Source: Actinokineospora bangkokensis
GTDB taxonomy: Bacteria > Actinomycetota > Actinomycetes > Mycobacteriales > Pseudonocardiaceae
Length of the DNA: 64,000 nucleotides
Assembly (NCBI RefSeq): GCF_001940455.1
Contig: NZ_MKQR01000026.1
Location: 699,084 to 763,083 of the forward strand
Direction of reading: 5' to 3'
Position 1 is the first letter of the stretch, and each line of letters begins with the position of its first letter. The notes beneath the pieces are model-generated. The model saw only the letters and a program-made list of their open reading frames with translations. It searched no databases and was not told where the DNA came from. Positions 1-9,738 of the stretch are shown one piece after another. A program made the position numbers and the translations under genes.

Positions 1-241
1 TGGAGACGTCGTCGGTGCCGGGCGCGGCGATGGTGAGCTTGTCGTAGGCGGCGGCGAAGTCCGCCTGCAGCTCGTTGACCTGGTCCTGGATGACCTTGGC
101 GGCGAGCAGCACGTTCTCGTGGTCGACGACGAAGCGACCACCGCCACCGCCGCCGGGTTGGGCGTCCAGCAGGCCCTCGACGGTGCGCAGGGCACCCCCG
201 ACGAGTCCCCCGACCAGGTTGACCAGCGGATTGCCGTCCAT
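1..241 (-). CDS. PE-like / ESX-associated hypothetical protein, 3' part missing
   Basis: Only the N-terminal 80 residues lie in the window; the gene runs off its left edge. The start is ATG. The visible protein opens with a Gly/Val/Leu-rich stretch, then a poly-Gly run, then a helix-like segment FVVDHENVLLAAKVIQDQVN. The FVVD-EN-L-AAK-IQ-Q pattern resembles PE-type N-terminal domains of ESX (type VII) substrates in Pseudonocardiales. That is family resemblance by eye only. No signal peptide or membrane segment is visible. It is transcribed away from purD's end, about 110 bases from it. Confidence 0.5.
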   Translation of the reverse strand, partial: MDGNPLVNLVGGLVGGALRTVEGLLDAQPGGGGGGRFVVDHENVLLAAKVIQDQVNELQADFAAAYDKLTIAAPGTDDVS

Positions 242-350
242 CCCGCGCACCCCCGCACACACATCGCGACGTCGTCTGCTCCGCAGGTTACCAACGGACC
301 GCCGGCTCCCACTGGGAGTTGGACGCACGGAGGAGGGGTGCGGTTCCCCC

Positions 351-1619
351 TCAGCGGGTGGCGGGGACGGCCACCTGGCCCTCGACCGCGCGCAGGGCGA
401 TGTCGGTGCGGTGGTGCGAGCCGGGCAGGTGCACGCCCTCGACCCGCCGGTAGGCGTCCTCCCGGGCGCCCGCCAGGTCAGGGCCGGTGCCGACCACCGA
501 CAGCACCCGCCCACCGGCGCTGACCAGCGCCCCGTCGTCGCGCCGCCGGGTGCCCGCGTGCAGCACCCCCTCACCCTCGCCCCCGGTGATGGGGTCACCC
601 GTCCGGGGCCGCCCGGGGTACCCCTCGGCGGCCACCACCACGGTCACGGCGGCCCCGTCGGCCCACTCCAGCGGCGGGTGCTGCGCCAGCGCCCCGGTCG
701 CAGCGGCGTGCAGGAGGGTCGACAGCGGGCTGCGCAGCAGGGCGAGCACCGCCTGGGTCTCGGGGTCGCCGAACCGGCAGTTGAACTCGATGACCTCCGG
801 CCCGTTCGAGGTCAGCGCCAACCCGGCGTAGAGCAGCCCGGAGAACGGCACCCCCCGCGCGGCCATCTCGTCCACGGTGGGCTGCACGACCCGCGCCACC
901 ACGTCCTCGACCAGCCCCTCCGGCGCCCAGGGCAGCGGCGAGTACGCCCCCATCCCGCCGGTGTTGGGCCCGGAGTCCCCGTCCCCGACCCGCTTGAAGT
1001 CCTGCGCGGGCAGCAGCGGCACCACGGTCCGCTCCTCGTCCACCAGGCAGAACAACGACACCTCGGGCCCGTCCAGGAACGATTCGAGCAGCACGGGGTG
1101 CCCCCCGTCCAACAACGTCATCGCGTGCGCCCGAGCGGCCCGCAGGTCGGAGGTGACCACCACCCCCTTGCCCGCCGCCAACCCGTCGTCCTTCACCACC
1201 CACGTCGGCCCGAACCGCCCCAGCGCCGCGTCCAACCGAGCCGGGTTGTCCACCACCTCGCTGCGGGCCGTGGGCACCCCCGCCGCCACCATCACGTCCT
1301 TGGCGAAAGCCTTCGACCCCTCGATCCGCGCCGCCCCGGCCCCCGGGCCGAAGCACGCCACCCCCGCCCCCCGCAACGCATCAGCCACCCCGGCCACCAG
1401 CGGCCCCTCCGGCCCCACGACGACCAGATCAGCCCCCCACCGCCGCGCCAGCTCCACCACAGCCCCGGGGTTCCCCGCATCCACCCCGTAGGTCTCCGCC
1501 AACCCCGCGATCCCGGCGTTGCCCGGCGCACAAGCCAACGCCACCACCCCCGGGTCCCCGGACAACGCGAGGACAAGGGCATGTTCGCGGGCACCAGCCC
1601 CAACAACCAGGACGCGCAC
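351..1619 (-). CDS. purD: Phosphoribosylamine--glycine ligase (GAR synthetase)
   Basis: Catalyses step two of de novo purine synthesis: phosphoribosylamine + glycine + ATP to GAR, in the cytosol. The 422-residue protein has the usual family length. It opens with [15 protein letters not shown], the typical N-terminal Rossmann-like segment, followed by an ATP-grasp region with [13 protein letters not shown] and, near residue 290, [12 protein letters not shown]. The frame is open 51 codons further upstream, but that extension is Trp/Gly-rich and does not resemble the family, so the GTG directly before RVLVVG was chosen. It is divergent from the glycerophosphodiesterase gene across a 690-base gap containing the cloverleaf repeat. 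purA lies 5 kb away rather than in one operon. Confidence 0.95.
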   Translation of the reverse strand: MRVLVVGAGAREHALVLALSGDPGVVALACAPGNAGIAGLAETYGVDAGNPGAVVELARRWGADLVVVGPEGPLVAGVADALRGAGVACFGPGAGAARIEGSKAFAKDVMVAAGVPTARSEVVDNPARLDAALGRFGPTWVVKDDGLAAGKGVVVTSDLRAARAHAMTLLDGGHPVLLESFLDGPEVSLFCLVDEERTVVPLLPAQDFKRVGDGDSGPNTGGMGAYSPLPWAPEGLVEDVVARVVQPTVDEMAARGVPFSGLLYAGLALTSNGPEVIEFNCRFGDPETQAVLALLRSPLSTLLHAAATGALAQHPPLEWADGAAVTVVVAAEGYPGRPRTGDPITGGEGEGVLHAGTRRRDDGALVSAGGRVLSVVGTGPDLAGAREDAYRRVEGVHLPGSHHRTDIALRAVEGQVAVPATR

Positions 1620-1667
1620 GGCACCAAAGCCTAGAGCCTCCCACCCCGAACGGCGTAACCGACCATC

Positions 1668-1987
1668 CCCGGCACCCCCATGCCCCGTGGCGAAGCCCAT
1701 CCCCAAACAACGCCACCCCCACCCCGCAAACCATGGTGCCCAGCCCCACCACCAGTTCGGCACCCCCAACACCGCTCAGCTGAGCAAAAGGTCATGGGCT
1801 TTGCTCAGACCCCGGCCTGACCCAGTCCCGGCCGCTCGTAGCTCGGGAGGTGGCGTGTCCAGGGTGGGCAAAGCCCATCGCGAAGCGACGCCCGCAGGGC
1901 GCCCTTGACTCGCCACCTCCCGAGTTACACACTCGCGGCCCTTGAGGACAGGCCCCCCACTAGGCCCAGCACCCCGTCCACACCGAG
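1668..1987 (+). repeat. Dispersed cloverleaf repeat, copy 1
   Basis: This intergenic element matches a second copy about 48.8 kb away (50448-50780). The left end (1668-1703) is identical over 36 bases. The core 1774-1987 is about 96% identical (nine differences including one indel). The core starts with a 12-base palindrome GCTCAGCTGAGC and a 9-bp stem CTGAGCAAA/TTTGCTCAG (1780-1808). It then holds an 89-nt cloverleaf (1839-1927): an outer stem 1839-1864 with 1902-1927 enclosing three abutting hairpins at 1865-1877, 1878-1888 and 1889-1901, each with a 3-base loop. ATGGGCTTTGC-like words recur on both strands. No ORF is credible inside. I do not recognise the family. Confidence 0.85.
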
Positions 1988-2308
1988 CCCCACTCCACCT
2001 GCCCCCACCGCGCCCCATGAACCCCCGTCCACATCGAGCCAAGATCAACTCCACGCGCCCCCACGCGTCACCATCCGCAGCCCCCACCCACCCAAGGGGC
2101 TCTGGTCCCTTGCGGCCATTCTACCCGCTGACCAGCGCAAACAAGCCCCAAACGATCTTGCCTGTGGATAACCCCGCCCGAAATGACCGGAACAGCGCCA
2201 CCGCATCGGGTGAAGTTGGGCATCTGGCGTTCATGCGGTCGTGGGGTGGTGGACGCCTCGGCTTCGGGCTGGGTGGTGAGGGTGTGGTCACTCATCTCGG
2301 GAGGTCGG
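1988..2308. other. Intergenic region upstream of the glycerophosphodiesterase gene
   Basis: No gene seen. The left half (to about 2095) is strikingly C-rich on the plus strand with short CCCC/CCAC runs, continuing the composition flanking the cloverleaf repeat. A perfect consensus DnaA box, TGTGGATAA (TTATCCACA on the other strand), lies at 2163-2171. The last 30 bases contain a Shine-Dalgarno-like GGGAGG before the ATG. Confidence 0.5.
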
Positions 2309-3430
2309 ATGTCGTTCGGGCGAGTTGTGGGGGTTGCCGTGGCTTCTGCGGCGTTGGTCGGGGTGGCGCTGGGGTCCAGCGCCTCGGCGGGGCCGGAGGT
2401 GGCGCAGCGGCACGGGCAGGAGGCGGGGCCGCTGGTGATCGGGCACCGGGGGGCGTCGGGGTACCGGCCGGAGCACACGCTGGCGAGCTACGAGCTGGCG
2501 GCGCGGATGGGCGCGGACTACATCGAGCCGGACCTGGTGTCCACGAAGGACGGGGTGCTGGTGGCGCGGCACGAGCCGGAGATCGGGGGGACGACCGACG
2601 TCGCCGAGCACCCCGAGTTCGCCTCGCGCAAGACGACCAGGGACCTGGACGGGGTCCGGGTGACCGGGTGGTTCACCGACGACTTCACCCTGGCCGAGCT
2701 CAAGACGCTGCGGGCGACCGAGCGGATCCCGGACCTGCGCCAGGAGAACACGATCCACAACGGCCGGTACGAGGTGCCGACGCTGCAGGAGGTCATCGAC
2801 CTCAAGAACCGGCTGTCCCGGGAGCTGGGCCGCGACATCGGCATCTACCCGGAGACCAAGCACCCGACGTACTTCCAGCGGCTCGGCCTGGCGCTGGAGC
2901 CGAAGCTGGTGCAGGCGCTCAACCGCAACGGGCTGAACACCCCGAAGGCGAAGGTGTTCGTGCAGTCGTTCGAGGTGGCCAACCTCAAGCAGCTGCACCG
3001 CGAGCTGCGGGTGCCGCTGGTGCAGCTGACGTCGGCCAGCGGGCGCCCCTACGACTTCACCGCCGCCGGTGACCCGCGCACCTACGCCGACATCGTCAGC
3101 GCGCGGGGCCTCAAGGAGGTCGCGACGTACGCCGCGGGCGTGGGCCCGGACAAGAACCAGGTCATCACCCGCGACGCCGCGGGCAACCTCGCCGCGCCCA
3201 CCGCCCTGGTGGCCGACGCGCACGCGGCGGGCCTGAAGGTGCACCCCTACACCTTCCGGGCGGAGAACAGCTTCCTGCCCAAGGACCTGCGCTCGGACGC
3301 GGTCGCGGCCGACTACGGCGACCTGTTCGGCGAGCTGCGCGCGTTCTGGCGCGCGGGCGTCGACGGCGTGTTCAGCGACAACCCGGACATCGCGGTGGCC
3401 TCCCGCGCGGAGAACTTCCCGCGCTCCTGA
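2309..3430 (+). CDS. Secreted glycerophosphodiester phosphodiesterase
   Basis: Predicted to hydrolyse glycerophosphodiesters to glycerol-3-phosphate and an alcohol outside the membrane. The 373-residue protein starts with a signal peptide (hydrophobic core VVGVAVASAALVGVALG, likely cleavage after SASA). The GDPD domain follows at once: GHRGASGYRPEHT near residue 45, then IEPDLVSTKDGVLVARHEPE, the HRG / E-D / H signature of the family. The C-terminal GVFSDNPDIA is typical of the barrel's end. The frame is open 42 codons upstream, but the ATG after CGGGAGGTCGG gives the signal peptide. GlpQ-like by family; substrate not shown. Confidence 0.9.
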   Translation: MSFGRVVGVAVASAALVGVALGSSASAGPEVAQRHGQEAGPLVIGHRGASGYRPEHTLASYELAARMGADYIEPDLVSTKDGVLVARHEPEIGGTTDVAEHPEFASRKTTRDLDGVRVTGWFTDDFTLAELKTLRATERIPDLRQENTIHNGRYEVPTLQEVIDLKNRLSRELGRDIGIYPETKHPTYFQRLGLALEPKLVQALNRNGLNTPKAKVFVQSFEVANLKQLHRELRVPLVQLTSASGRPYDFTAAGDPRTYADIVSARGLKEVATYAAGVGPDKNQVITRDAAGNLAAPTALVADAHAAGLKVHPYTFRAENSFLPKDLRSDAVAADYGDLFGELRAFWRAGVDGVFSDNPDIAVASRAENFPRS

Positions 3431-3443
3431 CCGCCCGACCCCG

Positions 3444-3481
3444 CGACGGCCGTCCACCCCTTCCCCGGTGGGCGGCCGTCG
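3444..3481. terminator. Bidirectional terminator hairpin
   Basis: CGACGGCCGTCCACC pairs with GGTGGGCGGCCGTCG (one G-T pair) around an 8-base loop, between two convergent stop codons. Confidence 0.75.
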
Positions 3482-3489
3482 CCGTGCGG

Positions 3490-5040
3490 TCAGTCCCGGG
3501 AGAGGGCGGCCTCCTCCAGGTCGAGCTCGCGCTGGACGCGGCGGAGGATCTCGTCGTCGATGTCGCCGCGGTCGCGGGCGGCGACGAACTCGGCCCGCTC
3601 GGCGGCGAGCATCTCCCGGCGCAGGCGGCGGAAGGACGCCGAGGGCGGTTCCTCCTCCTGGCGGCCGAGCCGCTCCCAGGCGGCGTTGCCGCGGTGCTCG
3701 GCGAGGGCGCGCAGGCGGTGGGCGACGTGCTCCGGCACGCCGTCGGTCAGCTCGTCCAGCCGGGACACCGCGGCGATGGCGGCGTTGTTCTGCACCTGGG
3801 CCTCGGCGAGCACGCGCTCGGTGCCGTCGGTGTCGCGCACGTCGAGGCGGCGGATCACCGCGGGCAGGGTCAGGCCCTGGAGCAGCAGGGTGCCGACGGT
3901 GACGACGAAGGTCAGCAGCAGCACCACCTCGCGGCCGGGCATCTCCAGCGGGATCGCCGCGGCGGCGGCCAGCGACACCACGCCGCGCATCCCGGCCCAG
4001 CCGATCACCGACACCTGCCGCCACCCCGGGGCCGGTTCGCGCTCGCGGATGCGCCGGGAGGACCACCTCGGCAGGTACGCCGAGGGGAAGACCCAGGCGA
4101 ACCGCACCAGGATGGCCGCGAGCAGCACCGCGCCGGAGGCCGCCACCAGCGACCAGTCCGGCTGGGCGTCCTCGATGACGGTGCGCACCTGCAACCCGAT
4201 CAGGGCGAACACCAGCGACTCCAGCAGCACGTCCAGCGACCGCCAGACCGCCGTCTCCTGCAACCGCGTCGAGTACCCGGCGGCGGGGGCGTTGTGGCCC
4301 AGGTAGAGGCCCGCGACGACGACGGCCAGCACGCCGGAGGTGTGCAGCTCCTCGCCGAGCAGGTACGCGGCGAACGGCACGAGCATCCCGAGCGCGCTCT
4401 CCGGCACCCCGTCGCCGAGGCGCATCCGCACCCAGTGCACCGCCACGCCCAGCACCAGCCCCACGGCCACGCCGCCGACGGCCGCGGCGAGGAACGTCAG
4501 CGCGCCCCGGCCCCAGGAGATCGACGAGCCCGCGACCGCGGCGGCCACGGCGACCTTGTAGGCGGTCAGCGCCGTCGCGTCGTTGCCCAGGCTCTCGCCT
4601 GTGAGCAGCGTCATGGCCCGGCGCGGCAGCCCGAGCCTGCGCCCGATGGCCACGGCGGCCACCGCGTCGGGCGGCGCCACCACCGCCCCGAGCACCAGCG
4701 CCGCGGCCAGCCCCAGCTCAGGCACCACCCAGTACGCCACCATCCCGACCACGGCGGTCGAGGCCAGCACCAACCCCACGGCCAGCAGCCCGATGGGCCG
4801 GATGTTGGCCTTGATGTCGAGGTAGGAGCTGTCCAGCGCGGCGGAGTACAGCAGCGGCGCGAGCACCAGCGGCAGCACCAGCTCCGGGTCGATGCGGAAC
4901 TCCGGCACACCGGGTATGAACGACACGCCGATGCCCACCGCGGTCAGCACCAGCGGTGCGGGCCAGTCCACCTTCTTCGCCAGCACCGCGACCGCCAACG
5001 ACCCGACCACCAACAGCAGCAGCTCCACGCGCACCTCCAT
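3490..5040 (-). CDS. CPA1-family Na+/H+ antiporter
   Basis: Membrane antiporter exchanging Na+ (or K+) for protons. The 516 residues begin with about twelve hydrophobic segments (to about residue 400) and end in a charged cytosolic tail of about 120 residues. Key family signatures are visible: APPDAVAAVAIGRRL and, after it, GESLGNDATALTAYK, containing the Asn-Asp ion-binding pair. Start codon is ATG, 44 bases from the divergent ATG of the UBP zinc-finger gene. This pairing with a UBP zinc-finger gene recurs in actinobacteria (from memory), so the small protein may modulate the transporter. Which ion is carried cannot be read from the sequence. Confidence 0.92.
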   Translation of the reverse strand: MEVRVELLLLVVGSLAVAVLAKKVDWPAPLVLTAVGIGVSFIPGVPEFRIDPELVLPLVLAPLLYSAALDSSYLDIKANIRPIGLLAVGLVLASTAVVGMVAYWVVPELGLAAALVLGAVVAPPDAVAAVAIGRRLGLPRRAMTLLTGESLGNDATALTAYKVAVAAAVAGSSISWGRGALTFLAAAVGGVAVGLVLGVAVHWVRMRLGDGVPESALGMLVPFAAYLLGEELHTSGVLAVVVAGLYLGHNAPAAGYSTRLQETAVWRSLDVLLESLVFALIGLQVRTVIEDAQPDWSLVAASGAVLLAAILVRFAWVFPSAYLPRWSSRRIREREPAPGWRQVSVIGWAGMRGVVSLAAAAAIPLEMPGREVVLLLTFVVTVGTLLLQGLTLPAVIRRLDVRDTDGTERVLAEAQVQNNAAIAAVSRLDELTDGVPEHVAHRLRALAEHRGNAAWERLGRQEEEPPSASFRRLRREMLAAERAEFVAARDRGDIDDEILRRVQRELDLEEAALSRD

Positions 5041-5084
5041 CCCGTGCGCGATGGTGCCCCACGATGCCCCCGGGAGGACACCCC

Positions 5085-5345
5085 ATGACTTGCGCGCACA
5101 CCGAAGACCTCCCCGCCGCTACAACCGCGGACGCCACCGATTTCTGCCCGGACTGCCGCGCCGCCGGCTACCAGGTGTGGGTGCACCTGCGCCAGTGCCT
5201 CACCTGCGGCCACGTCGCGTGCTGCGACTCCAGCCCGCACCGGCACGCCACCGCCCACCACGAGGCGACCGGGCACCCGGTGATGCGCTCCTACGAGCCC
5301 GGCGAGAACTGGCGGTGGTGCTACCTGGACAAGGCCCTGGTGTGA
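5085..5345 (+). CDS. UBP-type zinc finger protein
   Basis: An 86-residue protein made of one ZnF-UBP domain. The expected metal ligands are present in order: CAH near the start, CPDC, CLTCGHVACCD, then several His (HRHATAHHEATGH). In eukaryotes this fold binds ubiquitin C-termini; bacteria lack ubiquitin, so the ligand here is unknown. It is divergent from the antiporter gene with a shared 44-base promoter region, and a GGGAGG Shine-Dalgarno sequence lies 5 bases before the ATG. A role linked to the antiporter is inferred from position only. Confidence 0.88.
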   Translation: MTCAHTEDLPAATTADATDFCPDCRAAGYQVWVHLRQCLTCGHVACCDSSPHRHATAHHEATGHPVMRSYEPGENWRWCYLDKALV

Positions 5346-5352
5346 CCGGGGG

Positions 5353-6429
5353 TCAGCGCCCGACCAGCGGCAGGACGCCCTCGGCGAACCAGTAGGCCTC
5401 CTCCAGGTGCGGGTAGCCGCTGAGGATGAACTCGTCGATGCCGACCGCCCGGTACTGCTCGACGAGCGCGGCGACCTCGGCGTGGCTGCCGACCATGGCG
5501 GTGCCCGCCCCGCCGCGCACGAGGCCGACGCCCGCCCACAGCCCGGGGTGGACCTCCAGGGCGCGGGCGTCGTCGGTGCGCCTGCCCCGGTGCAGCTCGC
5601 GCATCCGCTGCTGCCCGGTGGACTGGCTGGTGGCCAGCACCTGCTGGGCGGCGGCGACCTGGTCGGGGTGCAGGGCGTCGAGCAGGCGCTGGGCCTCGCG
5701 CCAGGCGTCCTCGGAGGTGTCGCGGGTGATGGTGTGCAGCCGCAGCCCGAACCGCAGCGGCCGGGGGGTCAGCGCCCGCACGGCCGCGATCTTGTCCGCG
5801 ACCTGCTCCGGTGGCTCGCCCCAGGTGAGGTAGACGTCGGCGTGGTCGGCGGCGACGGGCAGCGCCGCGCGGGAGGAGCCGCCGAAGTAGATCGGGGGCA
5901 CGGGGTCGGGCGGGGCGAGGGTGGTGGCGCCGGTGATCTCGTAGTGCCTGCCGCTGTGGTCGACCGGCTCGGCGCCCCACGCGCCGCGCAGCACGGTGAG
6001 GAACTCGTCGGCGCGGGCGTAGCGGGTGTCGTGGTCGGCGGTGTCGCCGAAGCGCCGCTGCTCGGCCTCGTCCCCGCCCGCGACGACGTTGAGCAGCAAC
6101 CGCCCGCCGGACACCCGCTGGTAGGTCGAGGCCATCTGCGCGGCGAGGGTGGGGCTGATCAACCCCGGCCGGAAGGCGACCAGGAACTTCAGCGTGCTGG
6201 TGTGCCCGAGCAGCGCGGCGGTGGTGATCCAGGCGTCCTCGCAGAACGTCCCGGTCGGGGTGAGCACCCCGGTGAACCCCAGCGACTCCGCCGCCCGCGC
6301 CACCTGGGCCAGGTAGTCCAGGGTGGGCGGGCGGTGCGCCGACTGCTCGGCCCGCTGCGCGTGGAACCGCTCCACGATGGTGCGGCCGTCCCCGGCGGTG
6401 GGGAGGAACCAGTGGAAGGTCGGCGCCAT
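5353..6429 (-). CDS. ssuD: FMNH2-dependent alkanesulfonate monooxygenase (LLM family)
   Basis: Releases sulfite from alkanesulfonates using FMNH2 and O2 as a sulfur-scavenging step. The 358-residue protein starts with a FHWFLPTAGDGRTI segment typical of SsuD. It continues with the luciferase-like barrel including GLISPTLAAQMASTYQRVSG, NVVAGGDEAEQRRFGD and PPIYFGGSSRAA. Its C-terminal half contains GRRTDDARALEVHPGLWAGV and ends in FILSGYPHLEEAYWFAEGV, close to SsuD. No SsuABC transporter or flavin reductase gene is adjacent, so the partner must be elsewhere or the substrate differs. The 3' end is 8 bases from the convergent zinc-finger gene. Confidence 0.85.
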   Translation of the reverse strand: MAPTFHWFLPTAGDGRTIVERFHAQRAEQSAHRPPTLDYLAQVARAAESLGFTGVLTPTGTFCEDAWITTAALLGHTSTLKFLVAFRPGLISPTLAAQMASTYQRVSGGRLLLNVVAGGDEAEQRRFGDTADHDTRYARADEFLTVLRGAWGAEPVDHSGRHYEITGATTLAPPDPVPPIYFGGSSRAALPVAADHADVYLTWGEPPEQVADKIAAVRALTPRPLRFGLRLHTITRDTSEDAWREAQRLLDALHPDQVAAAQQVLATSQSTGQQRMRELHRGRRTDDARALEVHPGLWAGVGLVRGGAGTAMVGSHAEVAALVEQYRAVGIDEFILSGYPHLEEAYWFAEGVLPLVGR

Positions 6430-6535
6430 GCACGCTCCCTGGGTCGGCGGTCCGCCCAGCTTGCGCCGCTGACACGGCCCCGGTCCAAGCCGTCCGCCAT
6501 GCGGGACGCCCGTCCCGCGCGGGGACCGGACGCGC

Positions 6536-6570
6536 CGCGGGCAGGCAACCGGGTCGGCTGCCTGCCCGCG
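6536..6570 (-). terminator. Terminator of purA
   Basis: Twelve perfect base pairs (CGCGGGCAGGCA with TGCCTGCCCGCG) around an 11-base loop just beyond the purA stop. A second hairpin GCGGGACG/CGTCCCGC lies at 6501-6518. Confidence 0.7.
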
Positions 6571-6585
6571 GGTGTGGGGGTGTGC

Positions 6586-7953
<1,368 letters not shown>

Positions 7954-7971
7954 CTAGACCAGGGGGCTCCG

Positions 7972-8640
7972 ATGAGCGCACTCGTGCTGGCCTGCGGAAA
8001 CGCGACAGGTACCGCACGTCCGCCGGTGATCACCGACGGTGAGGTGGTCGAACTGGGCGCCCGGCCGGGGCGCGGCGCGCTGGACCCGCTGCTCAGGGCG
8101 TTCGACGGCGGCCGGTTGGTGGTGCTGGGCACCGACGCCGACCTGGCCGCGGTGGTGCTGCGGTTGATGCACAAGTCCCGGCTCGGTGACGTGGCCGTCG
8201 GGTACGTGCCGGACGACCCGGGGTCACGGGTGGCGGAGGTGTGGGGGTTGCCGCGCGACCGCGACGCGCAGGCGCGGGTGGCGTTCGAGGGCGAGGTGGA
8301 CGCGGTCCCGCTGGTCCGCGACGACGCCGGGGGCTGCCTGGTGGGGCACGGGGTGATCGACCAGCCGCAGGGGGTCGTGTACTGCGACGACGCGGTGGCG
8401 CTGCGGGGCAGGGCGCGGCGGATCGAGGTGGCGCCGGACCTCGACGGCGGCCCGGGGCTTGTGGCGACGGTGACCCGCGGCGGGTTCTTCGGGCGCAAGG
8501 TGGAGCGGTTCCACTCCCGGGCGATGCAGGTGGGGTGCCTGCGGACGCGGTTCGAGCGCGACGGCGTGCCCACCGACGCGGCCAAGTGGACCTGGTACCG
8601 GCACACCGAGGACCTGCGGGCGGTGCGCGGGGTGCTGTGA
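7972..8640 (+). CDS. Conserved hypothetical protein divergent from purA (Rv0358-like)
   Basis: A 222-residue soluble protein without signal peptide or membrane segments. I do not recognise a named domain. It has segments such as LVVLGTDADLAAVVLRLM and a basic C-terminal region (GGFFGRKVERFHSRAMQVG) that could bind a nucleotide or phosphate, but this is a guess. The first part loosely recalls an N-terminal diacylglycerol-kinase-like fold, not enough to call it. ATG start. Its place opposite purA appears conserved in mycobacteria (Rv0358), which argues that the gene is real and old. Confidence 0.75.
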   Translation: MSALVLACGNATGTARPPVITDGEVVELGARPGRGALDPLLRAFDGGRLVVLGTDADLAAVVLRLMHKSRLGDVAVGYVPDDPGSRVAEVWGLPRDRDAQARVAFEGEVDAVPLVRDDAGGCLVGHGVIDQPQGVVYCDDAVALRGRARRIEVAPDLDGGPGLVATVTRGGFFGRKVERFHSRAMQVGCLRTRFERDGVPTDAAKWTWYRHTEDLRAVRGVL

Positions 8641-8730
8641 GAGCAGCGGTGTTGACCGTGTGCGCACTACCGCTGTACCTGGTGGGCGCTTGACCCGCTT
8701 ACTGGGTCCCTCAGACACGAGGGAGGCGCA

Positions 8731-9591
8731 GTGAAGCGAGTTGGTTGGGCGCTCGCGCTGGCCGGGGCTGCGGCGGTTGCCGTCGTGGCGGCCCCCGCCA
8801 GCTCGGCCGCCACGACGGACACCATCTCCAGCGACCGGGCGACGGTGCGGGAGTACCCGGGCCGGTTGGTGCTGGCGAACGGGGCGGCGGGCGACCGGGT
8901 CGAGCTCACCGCGTACTGCGGGGACTGGGTGCGCATCCGGGTCACCTCGACCGCGCACGTGATGGCGACGCCGGTGGGGTGGGTGCTGCGGTCGAACCTG
9001 ACGAGGGGGTCGCAGTCCGGCGGCCTGTCGGGGGTGCCGGAGCAGTGCGGCACCGACGCCGACCGGTGGCGCGACTGGGTGGGGGCGATCAACGCGCCGT
9101 TCCACTCGCTGCGCAAGACCACCGCGGACGGGGTCACCGGGTGGCGGCGGATCACCTTCGGCACCCGGGTGACCCTGGCCGCGGGTGAGCAGTGCACGCC
9201 GTCGCTGAACTACACCCGGGTCACCGACGGGCCGGACGTGGTGGACCCGGCGCAGCGGGTGGCGCTGGACCTGGACACGGTGTCGTACCGGTACGTGACG
9301 CAGGACGGGTCGGTCGCCCTGGTGAGCGCGCAGCGGGCGGGCGGCAGCACCTACGGGGTGTGGTCGTTCGTGCCGTCGTCGTGCGTGCAGCCCCGGGGCC
9401 GCGAGCACGTGTACTTCGACGAGCCGGTGGTGCAGCTGACGGACATCAGCGGGCTCCAGACCGGCACCGCGTACTCCGACGCGACGATCCGCTCGCGCGG
9501 GTGCTCGGCGGGGCTGATCAGCCCGACCCGGCCCGCGTTCGGGTACTGGCCGGACCCGCAGCCCGCCAACCGGCCCGCGTGCCCGGTCTAG
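8731..9591 (+). CDS. Secreted hypothetical protein
   Basis: 286 residues beginning with a signal peptide (KRVGWALALAGAAAVAVVAA, likely cut after APASSA). The first 100 mature residues (ATVREYPGRLVLANGAAGDRV... GWVLRSNLT) look like a bacterial SH3-type fold seen in secreted proteins. The rest is rich in Thr, Tyr and Arg with about five Cys, as expected of an extracellular disulfide-bonded protein. GTG start, preceded by GAGGGAGGCGCA. It lies upstream of two secreted nucleases on the same strand, but 147 bases separate them, so co-transcription is uncertain. Function unknown. Confidence 0.7.
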   Translation: MKRVGWALALAGAAAVAVVAAPASSAATTDTISSDRATVREYPGRLVLANGAAGDRVELTAYCGDWVRIRVTSTAHVMATPVGWVLRSNLTRGSQSGGLSGVPEQCGTDADRWRDWVGAINAPFHSLRKTTADGVTGWRRITFGTRVTLAAGEQCTPSLNYTRVTDGPDVVDPAQRVALDLDTVSYRYVTQDGSVALVSAQRAGGSTYGVWSFVPSSCVQPRGREHVYFDEPVVQLTDISGLQTGTAYSDATIRSRGCSAGLISPTRPAFGYWPDPQPANRPACPV

Positions 9592-9738
9592 CGATCCGGC
9601 CGCCAGTGACACAGCGGTAACCCAGCGCTTCTACATTCAGTCGTCGGAGTGTCACTCAGTGGTGATGGGCGCTCCACCTGCACCCGGCATGGTCGTCCTG
9701 CCCTGCCGGTCCTCCTGACCCCCTGCACTGGAGGAGAC

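Noticed and set aside
1839..1927. Cloverleaf repeat as a tRNA or tRNA pseudogene
   Set aside because: The arms lack D- and T-loop consensus, the inner hairpins have 3-base loops, and there is no anticodon arm of the proper size.
1668..1987. Repeat as an insertion sequence or CRISPR array
   Set aside because: No transposase frame, no terminal inverted repeats with target duplication, and no regularly spaced short repeats.
5085..5345. Bacterial ubiquitin system around the UBP zinc finger
   Set aside because: No E1/E2, JAB or ubiquitin-like gene nearby; only a lone zinc finger beside an antiporter.
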